Positions 41,128 through 52,060 of a stretch of 64,000 nt of DNA are shown here, in pieces. The notes under the pieces are model-generated. The model did not search any database. It was not told the origin of the DNA and saw only the letters and a program-made list of their open reading frames with translations. Source of the DNA: Notamacropus eugenii (taxonomy: Eukaryota; Chordata; Mammalia; Diprotodontia; Macropodidae); NCBI RefSeq assembly GCF_028372415.1, contig NC_092879.1:69134800-69198799 (forward strand), read 5' to 3'. The translations under genes were made by a program, and so were the position numbers. Each line of letters starts with the position of its first letter. Position 1 is the stretch's first letter.

Positions 41128-43938
41128 AAAAATTATGGAAGGGGGGCAGAGCCAAGATGGCAGAGTAGAAACACACAAATACACTAGCTCTGAACCCACA
41201 GCCCATGAAATATCTGTAGTAAAGAGCTGCCAATAAATTCGGGAGCAGGAGAAGCTACATAACAACCGAGTGGATAATATTTCTGTTCCAGAGAGCCTGA
41301 AAACCTCTCGCAAAAGGTTCTTCACGCAGCAGACTGGGAGCCGAGAACAGCCCTGCCGCAGCTGCCCGGGGCCGAGAGGAGAAGATCTGAGCGGGGAGCA
41401 GATCCGAGCAGGCTTCAGGGACAGAATCTCCAGCAGTTCACGGGTCCCTCCACCTACAGGTGACAAGGGTTGGTGAGAGGGTCTCTTCAGCAGGTCGAGA
41501 GGGGAGTGGGGAGCCCCCATGACTCAGGCCCCCTTGGGAGGCAACAGCGGAGGCGGGAGCAGACCGGGGCTCCCCAAGCAGGCAGGAGCCCAAATCCATT
41601 GTTGAAGGTCTCTGCATAAACCCCCTGAGGGAACTGAGCCCGTGAGGTGGCCCTGCTCCCACCAGGGCAGCTGAACTTGATCTCACACTGAATAGCAGCC
41701 CTGCCCCCGCCCAAAGCCCTGAGGCTGGGAAGCAGCATTTGAGCCCTCAGACCCCAAGAGCTGGTTGGGAGGATCCAGAGGCGAGGTGGGTGTGAGGAGA
41801 ATAATCAGAGGTCAAGTCACTGGCTGGGAAAATGCCCAGAAAAGGGAAAAAAACCAAGACTATAGAGGGTTACTTTCTTGGTGAGCAGGTTTCTCCTCCC
41901 CTCCTTTCTGATGAGGAAGAGCAGTGCTCACCATCAGGGGAAGACACGGAAGTCAGTGCTTCTACATCCCAGCCCACTTAATGGGATCAGACCTGGGAAA
42001 AGCTCATAAAGAGCTCAAAAAATTTTCAAAATTATGTTAGAGAGGTGGAGGAAAAACTGGGAAGAGCAATAAAAGACTTGCAAGCAAAGTATGAACAAGA
42101 GATCAGCACCCTGCTAAAGGAGACCCAAAAAATGCGGAAGAAAATAACACCCTGAAAAATAGGCTAACTCAATTGGCAAAGGAGGTTCAAGAAGCCAATG
42201 AGGAGAAGAATGCTTTAAAAAAGCAGAATTAGCCAAATGGAAAAGGAGATTCAAAAGCTCACTGAAGAGAATAGTTCTTTCAAAATTAGAATGGAACAGA
42301 TGGAGGCTAACGATTTTATGAGAAACCAAGAAATCACAAAACAAAACCAAAAGAATGAAAAAATGGAAGATAATGTGAAATATCTCATTGGAAAAACAAC
42401 TGACCTGGAAAATAGATCCAGGAGGGACAATTTAAAAATTATGGGCCTACCTGAAAGCCATGATCAAAAAAAGAGCCTAGACATCATCTTTCATGAAATT
42501 AACAAGGAAAACTGCCCTGAGATTCTAGAACCAGAGGGCAAAATAAATATTGAAAGAATCCACCGATCACCACCTAAAAAAGATCCAAAAAGATCTGTGG
42601 CCAAATTCCAGAGTTCCCAGGTCAAGGAGAAAATATTGCAAGCAGCTAGAAAGAAACAATTCAAGTATTGTGGAAATACAATCAGGATAACACAAGATCT
42701 AGCAGCCTCTACATTAAGGGATCGAAGGGCATGGAATAGGATATTCCAGAAGTCAAAGGAACTAGGACTAAAACCAAGAATCACCTACCCAGCAAAACTG
42801 AGTATAATACTTCAGGGGAAAAATTGGTCTTTCAATGAAATAGAGGATTTTCAAGCGTTCTTGATGAAAAGACCAGAGCTGAAAAGAAAATTTGACTTTC
42901 AAACACAAGAATAAAGAGAACCATGAAAAGGTGAACAGCAAAGAGAAGTCATAAGGGACTTACTAAAGTTGAACTGTTTACATTCCTACATGGAAAGACA
43001 ATATTTGTAACTCTTGAAACATTTTAGTATCTGGGTAGTGGGTGAGATTACACACACACACATGCACACATGCACACATACATAGAGACAGAGTGCACAG
43101 AGAGAATTGAAGAGGATGGGATCATATCTTAAAAAAAAATGAAATGAAGCAGCGAGAGAGAAATATATTGGGAGGAGAAAGGGAGAAATGGAATGGGGCA
43201 AATTATCTCTCATAAAAGAGGCAAGCAAAAGACTTTTTTAGTTTGGGGAAAAAGAGGGGAGGTGAGAGAAAAACATGAAGTTTACTCTCATCACATTCCA
43301 CTAAAGGAAGGAATAAAAAGCACACTCATTTTGGTATGAAAACCTATCTTACAATACAGGAAGGTGGGGGACAAGGGGATAAACAGGGTGGGGGGGACGA
43401 TGGAAGGGAGAGCATGGGGAGGAGGGTACAATTTGAGGTCGACACTCACGGGGAGGGACAGGATCAAAAGAGAGAATAGAAGTAATTGGAGGCAGGATAG
43501 GATGGAGGGAAATATAGTTAGTCTTATACAACACAACTATTATGGAAGTCATTTGCAAAACTACACAGATTTGGCCTATATTGAATTGCTTGCCTTCCAA
43601 AGGGAGGGGCTGGGGAGGGAGGGAGGAAAAGAAGTTGGAACTCAAAATTTTAGGAATAACTGTCAAGTACTGTTCTTGCCGCTAGGAAATAAGAAATACA
43701 GGTAAAGGGGTATAGAAAGTTGTTTGGCCCAACAGGACAGAGGAGAGGATGGAGACAAGGGCAGAGAGGAATGATGGAGGAGAGAGCGGAGTGGTGATGG
43801 GGGCAATTGGAATGTTCGGTGTTTTGGGGTGGGGGGAGAGGACAAGGGGGGAGAAAATTTGGAGCCCAAAAATTCTGTGAAAATGAATGTTAAAAGTGAA
43901 ATAAATAAATTAATTAAAATTTAAAAAAATCATGGAAG
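41128..43938 (+). mobile_element. HAL1 (ORF1-only L1 derivative), copy B
   Basis: The element is about 41142-43925 (2.8 kb), between 'aaaattatggaag' (41128-41141 region) and 'aaaatcatggaag' (ending 43938). Leader 'gggggcagagccaagatggc', ORF1, CA microsatellite (43050-43085), purine-rich spacer and L1 3' UTR, again with no ORF2. Its ORF1 is the best preserved of the three and lacks the stops shared by copies A and C, so it belongs to an older-state or different sublineage. Confidence 0.88.
41832..42914 (+). pseudogene. HAL1 copy B ORF1 (L1 ORF1p-like), nearly intact C-terminal two thirds
   Basis: Start ATG 41832 opens 'MPRKGKKTKTIEGYFLGEQ' but meets TAA after about 50 codons ('STSQPT*'). Frameshifts follow up to 42236. 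From 42237 a 225-codon frame is uninterrupted: coiled coil ('KLTEENSSFKIRMEQMEAN', about residues 1-60), RRM ('NLKIMGLPE', near residues 85-93, with 'INIERIHRSPPKK'), and C-terminal domain ('RITQDLAASTLRDRRAWNRI', 'PRITYPAKLSIIL'). These are the three domains of L1 ORF1p, a trimeric RNA chaperone of the retrotransposition particle. The N-terminus is broken, so no full protein can be made. Confidence 0.88.
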
Positions 43939-44060
43939 TTTTTATTTTCAAAGCTTTCATTGACAACAGAAAAATTTAATTGTGCGACCATGTCTATATT
44001 GGAACAACCACCTTTGGTCTGCTGTAGCTTTATGGCAGACCATTCAGCAATGGCATAATA
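43939..44060. other. Unassigned sequence
   Basis: Short stretch between HAL1 B and the hAT-like element. Nothing recognised. Confidence 0.5.
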
Positions 44061-44838
44061 GTCTAAGTCAGTGGTCTCTAAATTTTTTTGGTCATATACC
44101 CATCAGTAAAAATTTCTGAACACATACCCCCAATATATGTGCAAGGGTAGAGGTGTTACTCCCAAATCAACGTAGCTAAAGAAGGCCAAAATACCTTAGA
44201 TCAAGTAATCAAACAGTGTAAACTAGGTATTGACCAGCACCATCGTAACATGTGAATGAGTCATTATTCAAGTGGAGAGTATTATAGAGGTTTTTGACAA
44301 TTGGATGAAGGCAGATGATGCCACACAATCCTGTGATATGGGTATATGTATAAAACTATTAATTAGCCCAGCAGTGGATCAATTCAGTAGTAGAAAACTG
44401 CAACTTCAGGAATTAAGGATTACAAAGTTTGAGCCAGGCATCTAAGAAGGAATAACACCCCTCCCCCAACTCATTAACCATATCATCAGAGAGACTAGGC
44501 CAGTAGGAGACAGTATAAACAGTTGGAATCAGAGAGACTAGATCAGTATTTAACAGTTGGGATTAGAGAGACCAGATGAGTAGGAGGCAATATTTCTAGC
44601 TAGGGGCAAAGAAATATACCAATGACAAATGGAAAAAGAAAGACAGTCACCCAAGTATGGAGTCAGCTTCATGGAGAATGATTCCTTGCACCTGAGAAGA
44701 ATACTAGCTGTAGACACACACACAAAAAGATATCCAGGGCATAAAGCATAAGGTGTCAGTTGCTGCTTTGTCACATATGTATCCTACATGTGTACCTCAC
44801 TACCCCTGTGCTCTAAGTTTGAGACCACTCTTCTATGG
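44061..44838. mobile_element. hAT-like element, non-autonomous
   Basis: Ends 'cagtggtctctaaatttt' (from 44069) and 'ctaagtttgagaccactc' (to 44830) form hAT-like inverted repeats. Flanking octamers 'gtctaagt' and 'ttctatgg' agree at five of eight positions. The 762-bp interior has no recognisable transposase, and it holds a tandem repeat at 44487-44594. Confidence 0.6.
44487..44594. repeat. Minisatellite, three units of about 35-43 bp
   Basis: Each unit starts 'agagagactag' or 'agagagaccag', then 'ccagtagg/tcagta/gagtagg' and an A/T-rich end with 'acagttgg'. Units vary in length. Confidence 0.75.
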
Positions 44839-45639
44839 GCCTGTGTGTATTTCAGGGAGAGTGTCCCATGTTTTGTTTTGTTTTGTTGGGAGGGGATGTT
44901 TTATGCCCTCTATTCTTACTACATTATCTTGCAAAATATATTTTCTAAAAGCTAATCAGGTCTACTGGATGATCATCACTGAGGAGTGCACTGGTTTACA
45001 ATCAAAAGTATTAGAAGCATAGCCATTCAGGGTGGCAACTAAAACTGTGAGGGCATTATTGATCATCCTCTAGGGACTCCAACTTGTGAATGTAAATGTG
45101 AGTTGAGGAGGGGGGTGAGCCTAGAGAGTATGTCACATATGTTTATTTATTTATTTGTAACTTATACACATATATGAAGTTCTAAGTTCACTTTACTTGG
45201 ATATACAGTTTTAATGGATGCTGTAGCTGAAAAAAAGACCCTCAAAAAGTTATATAGCTTCAAATGGAAATAGGGCCTCAATGGCTGTGCTTACACAATA
45301 TTCATATTTTCGCAATGCCATCTACCAGTCATACCAAGTTTTCGTTGTAATTTGGCTAGAAATTTTCCTTTTCCATAATATTAATCAATTATTCTTGAAT
45401 TATTATATTTTTAACAAACGGATCCACTGAATCCACTGAACTATTTGTGAGATTTTTAAATAGGTTAGAAAATTCTGTTTCCACATTATTAAAGTATGTA
45501 GATATGAAAGTTTTTATAGGTTATGCACATCATTTTTGGCAATGAACTCACTTAACAAAGGAAACATTTCCAAACATCTGTTTTCAAAATGATCTCCCCA
45601 TATCACAAGATTCTTTAAAAAGGCAGTTATTTTCTCATT
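44839..45639. other. Unassigned AT-rich sequence
   Basis: No recognised element. It could be an extension of the hAT-like element or of the antisense L1 that follows, but no motif decides this. Confidence 0.4.
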
Positions 45640-46424
45640 CACTGTTTTTTTGGTTTTGTTTTTCAATTTTTATTGCTGTCTCTTACTTTTACATCACCAG
45701 AATTTCTCTAGGATCCTTCCCTTCCCATTCCTCCCCTAGAGAGCCATTCCATATAATGAAAAGAAAATTTAAGAAAAAGAGGAAGACAGAAAAAAAAATC
45801 AGAAAAGCCAAATCAATTCATTGAAAACGTCTGAAAATATTTGCACCCATGAATTTCCTACCTCTGCAAATGAGTACAGAGGGAGCGTTTTCTTATTTTT
45901 CTTATTTGGGGACAAGCTTGTTCTTTGTGCTCACAACATTTGTGTTTGATTGTTTTATAGCTGTTTTATCCATTTATCTTTTCATAGTGACTGCATATGT
46001 TGTTTTCTTCACTACCTCATTCTGCAACATTCTGGGTAACTCTTTCCATGCTTCTATGAATTCATCTACTCACTTTCTTGTAGCACAGTGATATTCCATT
46101 ACATGAATGTACCATGATTTATTTGTTTAGCCCTTCCCCTATTGATGGACATCTACTTTGTTTCCAGTTCTTTGTTACCACAAAAAGTGCTGCTATGAAT
46201 ATTTTGGTATATATGAGGAATTTCTACTTATCAATGACCTCCTTGGGGTATAAGCCTAGTAATGGAATCTCTAGGTCAAAGTGTATGTACATTTTAGTCA
46301 CTTAATTGGCATAATTCTAATTGCTTTCCAAAATGGTTGTACTGGTTGGCAGTGCCACCAACAATGCTCTAGCATTCCCATCTTTCTGCAACCTCTTCAA
46401 CATTAACTATTCCCATCTTTTCTC
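45640..46424 (-). pseudogene. L1 3' UTR and ORF2 C-terminus, antisense, left part
   Basis: Complement shows ORF2 C-terminal text around 46080-46170 ('aaactggaaacaaagtagat' on the minus strand, followed by the 'MSIN..RAKQ' region) and, to the left, the 3' UTR. The element resumes at 49311 after HAL1 copy C. Confidence 0.7.
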
Positions 46425-47172
46425 AACTTTAGTAATTTGGTGGAGCTAAGATGGCAGAGTAGAAAGACACACATATGCAGGCTCTCCCCACGCAGCCCAT
46501 AAAACACCTGTAGAGAGGGGGCTCTCAATAAATTTGGAGCAGCAGATGTGGAGAACAACAGAGTGGAGAAGACTTCCAGCCCAGGGTGACCTGAAAGGCC
46601 CACAGGAAATGTTTATTGCACTGGACATGGAACAGAGCCCAGCCCAGCCTTAAAGGCATGGCTCATAAACAGCCCTTGGGGGCAGAATCCCCAGTCCCAG
46701 TAGCAGTGGATTCGCAGATCCCTCAACCCACAGGCGCCAAAGGTCAGTGACAGAGTTTTTTCAGCTGGCTGGGAAGGTAGAAGGGCTTTCTCATAGCTCC
46801 GGCCTCAGGCAGCAGCTGCAGAGGCCACATCAGGCAGGCAGCAGCAGTTCCCACTGCAGCCCCTACAGCAGCCCACATCCATTGTTGGATCGTAAAACAC
46901 CTGGGGGCACTGAGGAGCTGAATATTACCAAAGCCCTGTATAGAGGCCCTGAGGGAGCTGATCTTTATCTCACACTGAATGGCCATGGAACTGGAGGCCA
47001 GGTGGCTGTAGAGAGGAAACTGCTAAGATTCTGGGCACAAAAATCTCTCCCTCCTCCCAGACCAGTGTACACGTTTGATTGTGCCACCTTGGAGGAACTG
47101 AGATCTCACAGATTCCCAGAGTATACCCTACTCTTGACAAAGGACCCAAAAGTCAAGTAACTGGTTGGAAAA

Positions 47173-48268
47173 ATGCCCCCAAAAGGGGAAAAAAATAAGA
47201 CTATAGAAGGTTACTTTCTTGGTGAACAGATATCTTCTCCCATCCTTTTGAATGAGGAAGAACAATGCTTACCATCAGGGAAAGACATAAAACTCAAGGC
47301 TTCTGTATCCCAAATATCCAAAATAAATATTCAATGGTCTCAGGCCATGGAAGAGCTCAAAAAGGATTTTGAAAATCAAGTAAGAGAGGTGGAGGAAAAA
47401 TTGGGAAGAGAAATGAGAGAGATGAAAGAAAAGCATGAAAAGTGAGTCAACAACTTGCTAAAGGAGACTCAAAAAATGCTGAAGAAAATAACACCTTTAA
47501 AAATAGATAACTCAAGTGGCAAAAGAGGTTCAAAAAGCCAATGAGGTGAAGAATACTTTCAAAAGCAGAATTGGCCAAATGGAAAAGGAGGTTCAAAAGC
47601 TCACTGAAGAAAATAGTTCTTTCAAAATTAGAGTGGAACAGATGGAGGCCAATGACTTTATGAGAAACCAAGAAATCACAAAACAAAACCAAAAGAATGA
47701 AAAAATGGAAGTTAATGTGAAATATCTCATTGGAAAAACAACTGACCTGGAAGATCCAGGAGAGAAAATTTGTAAATTATGGGACTACCTGAAAGCCATG
47801 ACCAAAAAAAGAGCCTAGATATCATCTTTCATGAAATTATCAGGCAAAACTGCCCTGATATTCTAGAACCAGAGGGTAAAATAAATATTGAAAGAATCCA
47901 CTGATCACCTCCTGAAAGAGATCCAAAAAGAGAAACTCCTAGGAACATTGTAGCCAAATTCCAGAGTTCCCAGGTCAAGGAGAAAATATTGCAAGCAGCT
48001 AGAAAGAAATAATTTGAGTATTGTGGAAATACAATCAGGATAACACAGGATCTGGCAGCTTCTACATTAAGGGATTGAAGGGCGTGGAATAGGATATTCC
48101 AGAAGTCAAAGGAACTAGGACTAAAACCAAGAATCACTTACCCAACAAAACTGAGTATAATACTTCAGGGGAAAAAATGGTCTTTCAATGAAACAGAGGA
48201 CTTTCAAGCATTCTTGATCAAAAGACCAGAGTTTAAAAGAAAATTTGAGTTTCAAACACAAGAATGAA
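47173..48268 (+). pseudogene. HAL1 copy C ORF1 remnant
   Basis: ATG at 47173 opens a 90-codon frame: 'MPPKGEKNKTIEGYFLGEQ', then the coiled coil 'MEELKKDFENQVREVEEKL', ending at 'MKEKHEK' TGA (47443-47445). A second frame, 47516-47818, has 'KLTEENSSFKIRVEQMEAN' and shifts after 'TTDLEDPGEK'. Downstream stops 'IH*SPP', 'KK*FEY' and 'LRD*RAW' equal those of copy A. Copy B has a sense codon at each of the three stops. Confidence 0.85.
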
Positions 48269-48404
48269 GAGAAGCATGAAAAGGTAAACAGCAAAAAGAA
48301 ATCATAAGGCACTTACTAAAGTTGAACTATTTACATTCCTACATGGAAAGACAATATTTGTAACTCTTGAAACTTTTTTCAGTATCTGGGTAGTTGATGC
48401 AATT

Positions 48405-48405
48405 A

Positions 48406-48472
<67 letters not shown>
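48405..48472. repeat. (CA)n(GA)n microsatellite in HAL1 C
   Basis: CA run 48405-48423 followed by uninterrupted GA to 48472, at the same place as in copy A. Confidence 0.95.
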
Positions 48473-48476
<4 letters not shown>

Positions 48477-49310
48477 CAGGGTGAATTGAATAGGATGGGA
48501 TCATATCTTAAAAAATGAAATTAAGTAGTGAGAGAGAAATATATTGGGAGGAGAAAGGGAGAAATGGAATAGGGTAAATTACCTCTCATAAAAGACGCAA
48601 GTAAAAGACTTTTCAATGGAGGGGAAAAGGGGGGAGGTGAGAGGGAAACCGTGAAGCTTACTCTCATGACATTTGACTCAAGGAAAGAATAAAATGCACA
48701 CTCATTTTGGTATGAAAACCTATGTTACAATACAGGAAAGTGGGGGAGAAGGGGATAAGCAGGATGGGGGGGGATGATGGAAGGGAGGGCAGTGGGAGAA
48801 GGGAGCAATTAGAAGTCAACACTCTTGGGGAGGGATAGGATCAAAAGAGAGAATAGAAGAAATAGGGGGTAGGATAGGATGGAGGGAAGTATAGTTAGTC
48901 TTACACAACACAACTCTTATGGAAGTTATTTGCAAAATTACACAGATATGGCCTATATTGAATTGCTTGCCATCTCAAAGGGAGTAGGTGGGGAGGGAGG
49001 GATGAAGAGAAGCTGGAACTCAAAGTTTTAGGAACAACTGTAGAGTATTGTTCTTGCAACTAGAAAATAAGAAATACAGGTAATGGGGTATAGAAAATTA
49101 TCTTGCCCCACAGGACAAAAGAGAAGATGGGGATAAGGGAAGGGAGGGATGTTAGGAGGGAGGACAGATTGGTGATAGGGGTAATTAGAATGCTTGACGT
49201 CTTGGGGTGGGGGAGGGGAGAAATGGGGAGAAAATTTGGAACCCAAAATTTTGTGGAAATGAATGTTGAAAACTTAAATAAATTTAAAAATAAAAAACTT
49301 TACAAATTTG

Positions 49311-49467
49311 TAAGGTGTGAAGTAAAATTTTAGTGTTGTTTTGATTTATATATTTCTTATTATTAATGATTTGGAGCATTTTTTCATATGGTTGTTAGTC
49401 TGTAATTCTTCTTTTGAGAATTGTTGCCTTATATGATTTCATTCGTTGTTAAGACATTTCCTTTGAT
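49311..49467 (-). pseudogene. L1 ORF2 fragment, antisense, right part
   Basis: 'taaggtgtgaagtaaaattt', 'gttgttttgatttatatatt' and 'gatttggagcattttttcat' are the complement of L1 ORF2 sequence next upstream of the part at 45640-46424. Confidence 0.7.
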
Positions 49468-49576
49468 ATCCAAAATATATAGGGAAGTAAAGCAAATATA
49501 TAACACCAAAAGCCAGTGGATAAGTGGTCAAAGGATATGAGCAAACTGCTCAAAAAAGAAAAATTTCAGACCATAA

Positions 49577-49832
49577 ATGACCATAGAGGTAGCACGGTAT
49601 AGCATAGAGAGAGCTGGCATTGGAGCCAGGAAGACTTAAATTGAAATCCCACCTCTGAAACTTACTGGCTGTATGGCCCTGGGTAAGTCACTAAACTTTT
49701 TTAGTACTCTGGGAAATTCTAACACTATAAATTATAAAGCAGCAACGCATCATATGCCAACCTGAACTGGTAGAGGCAGTTTCTGCATGTATGAGTTCCC
49801 CCTACCAACCAAATTAAAAGTCCATGACTATG
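49577..49832 (+). mobile_element. Type D CORE-SINE nested in L1
   Basis: The SINE is about 49587-49823: head 'gtagcacggtatagcataga', CORE 'gtatggccctgggtaagtca', tail 'gccaacctgaactggtagag'. Flanks 'atgaccatag' and 'atgactatg' fit an aged target duplication. L1 reads on across it. Confidence 0.8.
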
Positions 49833-50499
49833 TCTATGAAACATTTCTCCTTATCACTAATAATAAAAGAATTACAAATCGAAATAGCTCTGAGTTTTCA
49901 CCCCACCCCCCGAAAATCAGCTCAGTTGAGAAAAGATGAAAATAGTCAACAGTGGAAGGGTTGTGAAAAGATATGCAAACTAATTCACTATGGAGCTATG
50001 AATTGTTCCAATCATTTGGAAACAATTTGGAATTATGCTAAGAAAGTGACTAAAATATTAATGGTCTTTGATCCAGAGAGCCCATTGCTAGGCATATACA
50101 ATGAAGGAGGTCAAAGAAAGAGATGTCTCATATATGCTAAAATATTCACAGCAGCACTTTTGGTAGTAACAAAAAAGTTGGAAACAAAGCAGATGCCTAT
50201 TGATTGGGGGATGGCTAAACAAATTATGATACATGAATGCAATGAAGTACTACTGTGCCCTAAGAATCAATTAATATAAAGAATTCATAGAAGACTTACA
50301 TAAACTGATGTAGAATAAAGTTAGCAGAACCAGGAAAAACAATATACATAGACTACAACATAAATGGAAAGCAGCAACAGCAAAAGTACCAAAAATTAAA
50401 ACAGAGCAATGTGAAATTACAATGACCAATCGTGATCCCAAAGAGGAGATATCTCTTCATTGAAGAGGTAAAGGGACTACAGATGCAGAATACTGCATA

Positions 50500-50580
50500 T
50501 ATGGGATGCCCTAAAAGTCTGGGTGCACTCTTAAGCTTTAATAGCTAAAAGCTGCATCAAGACTTTTGGGACACCCTGTA
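50500..50580. mobile_element. Mariner-type MITE, about 80 bp
   Basis: Ends 'gggatgccctaaaagtct' and 'agacttttgggacaccct' are inverted repeats of mariner type, and the inner halves ('cactcttaagctttaatagc'/'gctaaaagctgcatcaa') are also largely complementary. A TA follows the right end. Removing it rejoins the L1 3' UTR at 'actgcata|ctgtcag'. Comparable in plan to the human MADE1. Confidence 0.85.
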
Positions 50581-50760
50581 CTGTCAGACTTGGTTGAGGT
50601 GTTGACTAGCTTTGGTGAGCTGTTTTTCCCCCTTTTTATTTTTGGTTACAAGGGATGGTTTTGGGGTAGGGACATATTGGAAAATGAAGGTAACACAAAA
50701 ACAAAATATATCTATAAATTTCTAAATGCCATCTTTACCTTGAAGGGATAGATTAAATGC

Positions 50761-51119
50761 ATTTGTGGTTATCTTCTTTTTAAAATATATATGTGAGGTA
50801 GCATACTACAGATAGCTGCTTGTCATCACAGAAAAGGTCAACAGATTTGGAAAGCTTGTCTTTTTGTAAAAGAAAAATGCAAACCATTTTAAAAAATGGC
50901 TTGCCCAGAGATAACCAGGAAACCTCTGTGGGGGAAAAAATGTAAAGATATGTAATTTTTATGAGAGTAAAGGTTTTTGGAGATTTTTTTCTTTGTTTCC
51001 ATAGTGCTTGTTAAATAAATAGTTTATGGAGAAGTACTGGCACTTTTTCTGATACTTGGGACAAATATTTGGCAAATGTTTTGCAGTGTATGAATTGCAT
51101 ATCTTTTCTCGTATCTTTT
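50761..51119. other. Unassigned sequence
   Basis: No recognised repeat or coding signal. Confidence 0.5.
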
Positions 51120-52060
51120 CTCAAGCCTCTATCTTATTGCAGCTGAGGCACTCTGCTAGGCTCTTGGGGACACAAAATCAAGGCAAAATTAGGTTCTTGG
51201 CCTCATGGATTTTCCAGCCGTCTCAGGGAAAGCATATGCTCACATATGAGTACATACAAAATAAATACAAGGTAATTTCATGTAGATGGCGGTGTTTCTG
51301 ATTTGTTTTAAAGGGCTCAGGATTCTCAGAAGTAGGAGCGAGGAGGTAGTGCATTCCAGAAATGGGGGACAGCTACTGATAATGTATGGTAAAAGCAGAT
51401 AGGACATTGTACATAAGAAAGAGGATGAATGCTAGTTTGACTGAATTGTAGCATGCGTGAAGGAGAGTGATGTATAAGCCTAGAAAGACAGGTCAGATTC
51501 AGGTTGCAAAGGGCTTTAAATTCCAAACAGAGGAATTAATATTTGATACCAGGGGTAGTAGGGAGAAACTGATGCTTATTGAATGATGGAGTGGAGTAGT
51601 CAGATCTGTGCTTTAGGAAAATCACTTTGGCAGTTGTGTGCATGGTGATTTTGAGAAGGGAGAGGCTTGAGGGAGGGGACTTCATTAGTCTTCAATTTGA
51701 ATTAATTAATAAGTTCCTAATTGGAAGTTGCATTTGTTCAGGGAAGAGGTGGTGAGTGCCTGACAGGAGAATGTGACAGGTGATATAGAAATAGAATTGA
51801 CAAGACTTGGCAAATAATTGGATGTGTAGGATGAAGGGTAATGAAGACTTGAAGATTGTTCTAAGGTGGCAAACCTAAATGACCAGAAGGGTGTTTGGGG
51901 CTTTTGACCAAAATGGGGAAATTCTGAACAGGGAAAAAAATTAGTCCAGTTTGTGTATATTGGGTTTGAGATGCTTTTTGACATGCAGTTTAAAATATTC
52001 AAGAATGACATTGGTGATTTGGGACTGAAACTCAGAAGAAGGAGCAGGGTTGGCTAAAAG
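51120..52060 (-). mobile_element. L2 LINE 3' UTR to ORF2 end
   Basis: Antisense L2: 'ctgaggcactctgctaggct', 'gggggacagctactgataat', 'gaattgacaagacttggcaa', 'tattgggtttgagatgcttt'. The minus-strand frame 51706-52011 corresponds to the L2 ORF2 C-terminus. Confidence 0.8.

Larger units (their letters stand above)
46425..49310 (+). mobile_element. HAL1 (ORF1-only L1 derivative), copy C
   Basis: The element is 46440-49295 (2.86 kb). 'aactttagtaatttg' (46425-46439) and 'aactttacaaatttg' (49296-49310) match at 13 of 15 positions. Leader 'gtggagctaagatggcagag', ORF1 remnant from 47173, CA/GA repeat, spacer and 3' UTR. It sits in an antisense L1, whose halves rejoin without it. Very similar to copy A throughout, but in a different target. 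Confidence 0.9.
49468..50760 (+). pseudogene. L1 ORF2 C-terminus and 3' UTR, sense, with nested elements
   Basis: 'gtggtcaaaggatatgagca' opens in ORF2. After a type D SINE, frame 49824-50279 continues it: '...ALLVVTKKLETKQMPIDWGM' then 'NEVLLCPKN', close to the L1 C-terminal pattern. The 3' UTR is interrupted by a mariner MITE at 50500-50580 and ends 'aacacaaaaacaaaatat'. Confidence 0.8.

Noticed and set aside
41074-41520. 148-codon minus-strand frame
   Set aside because: It is the complement of the GC-rich HAL1 5' leader and has no domain.
44487-44594. CRISPR-like spaced repeats
   Set aside because: Only three uneven, diverged units within a transposon-like element of a vertebrate genome.
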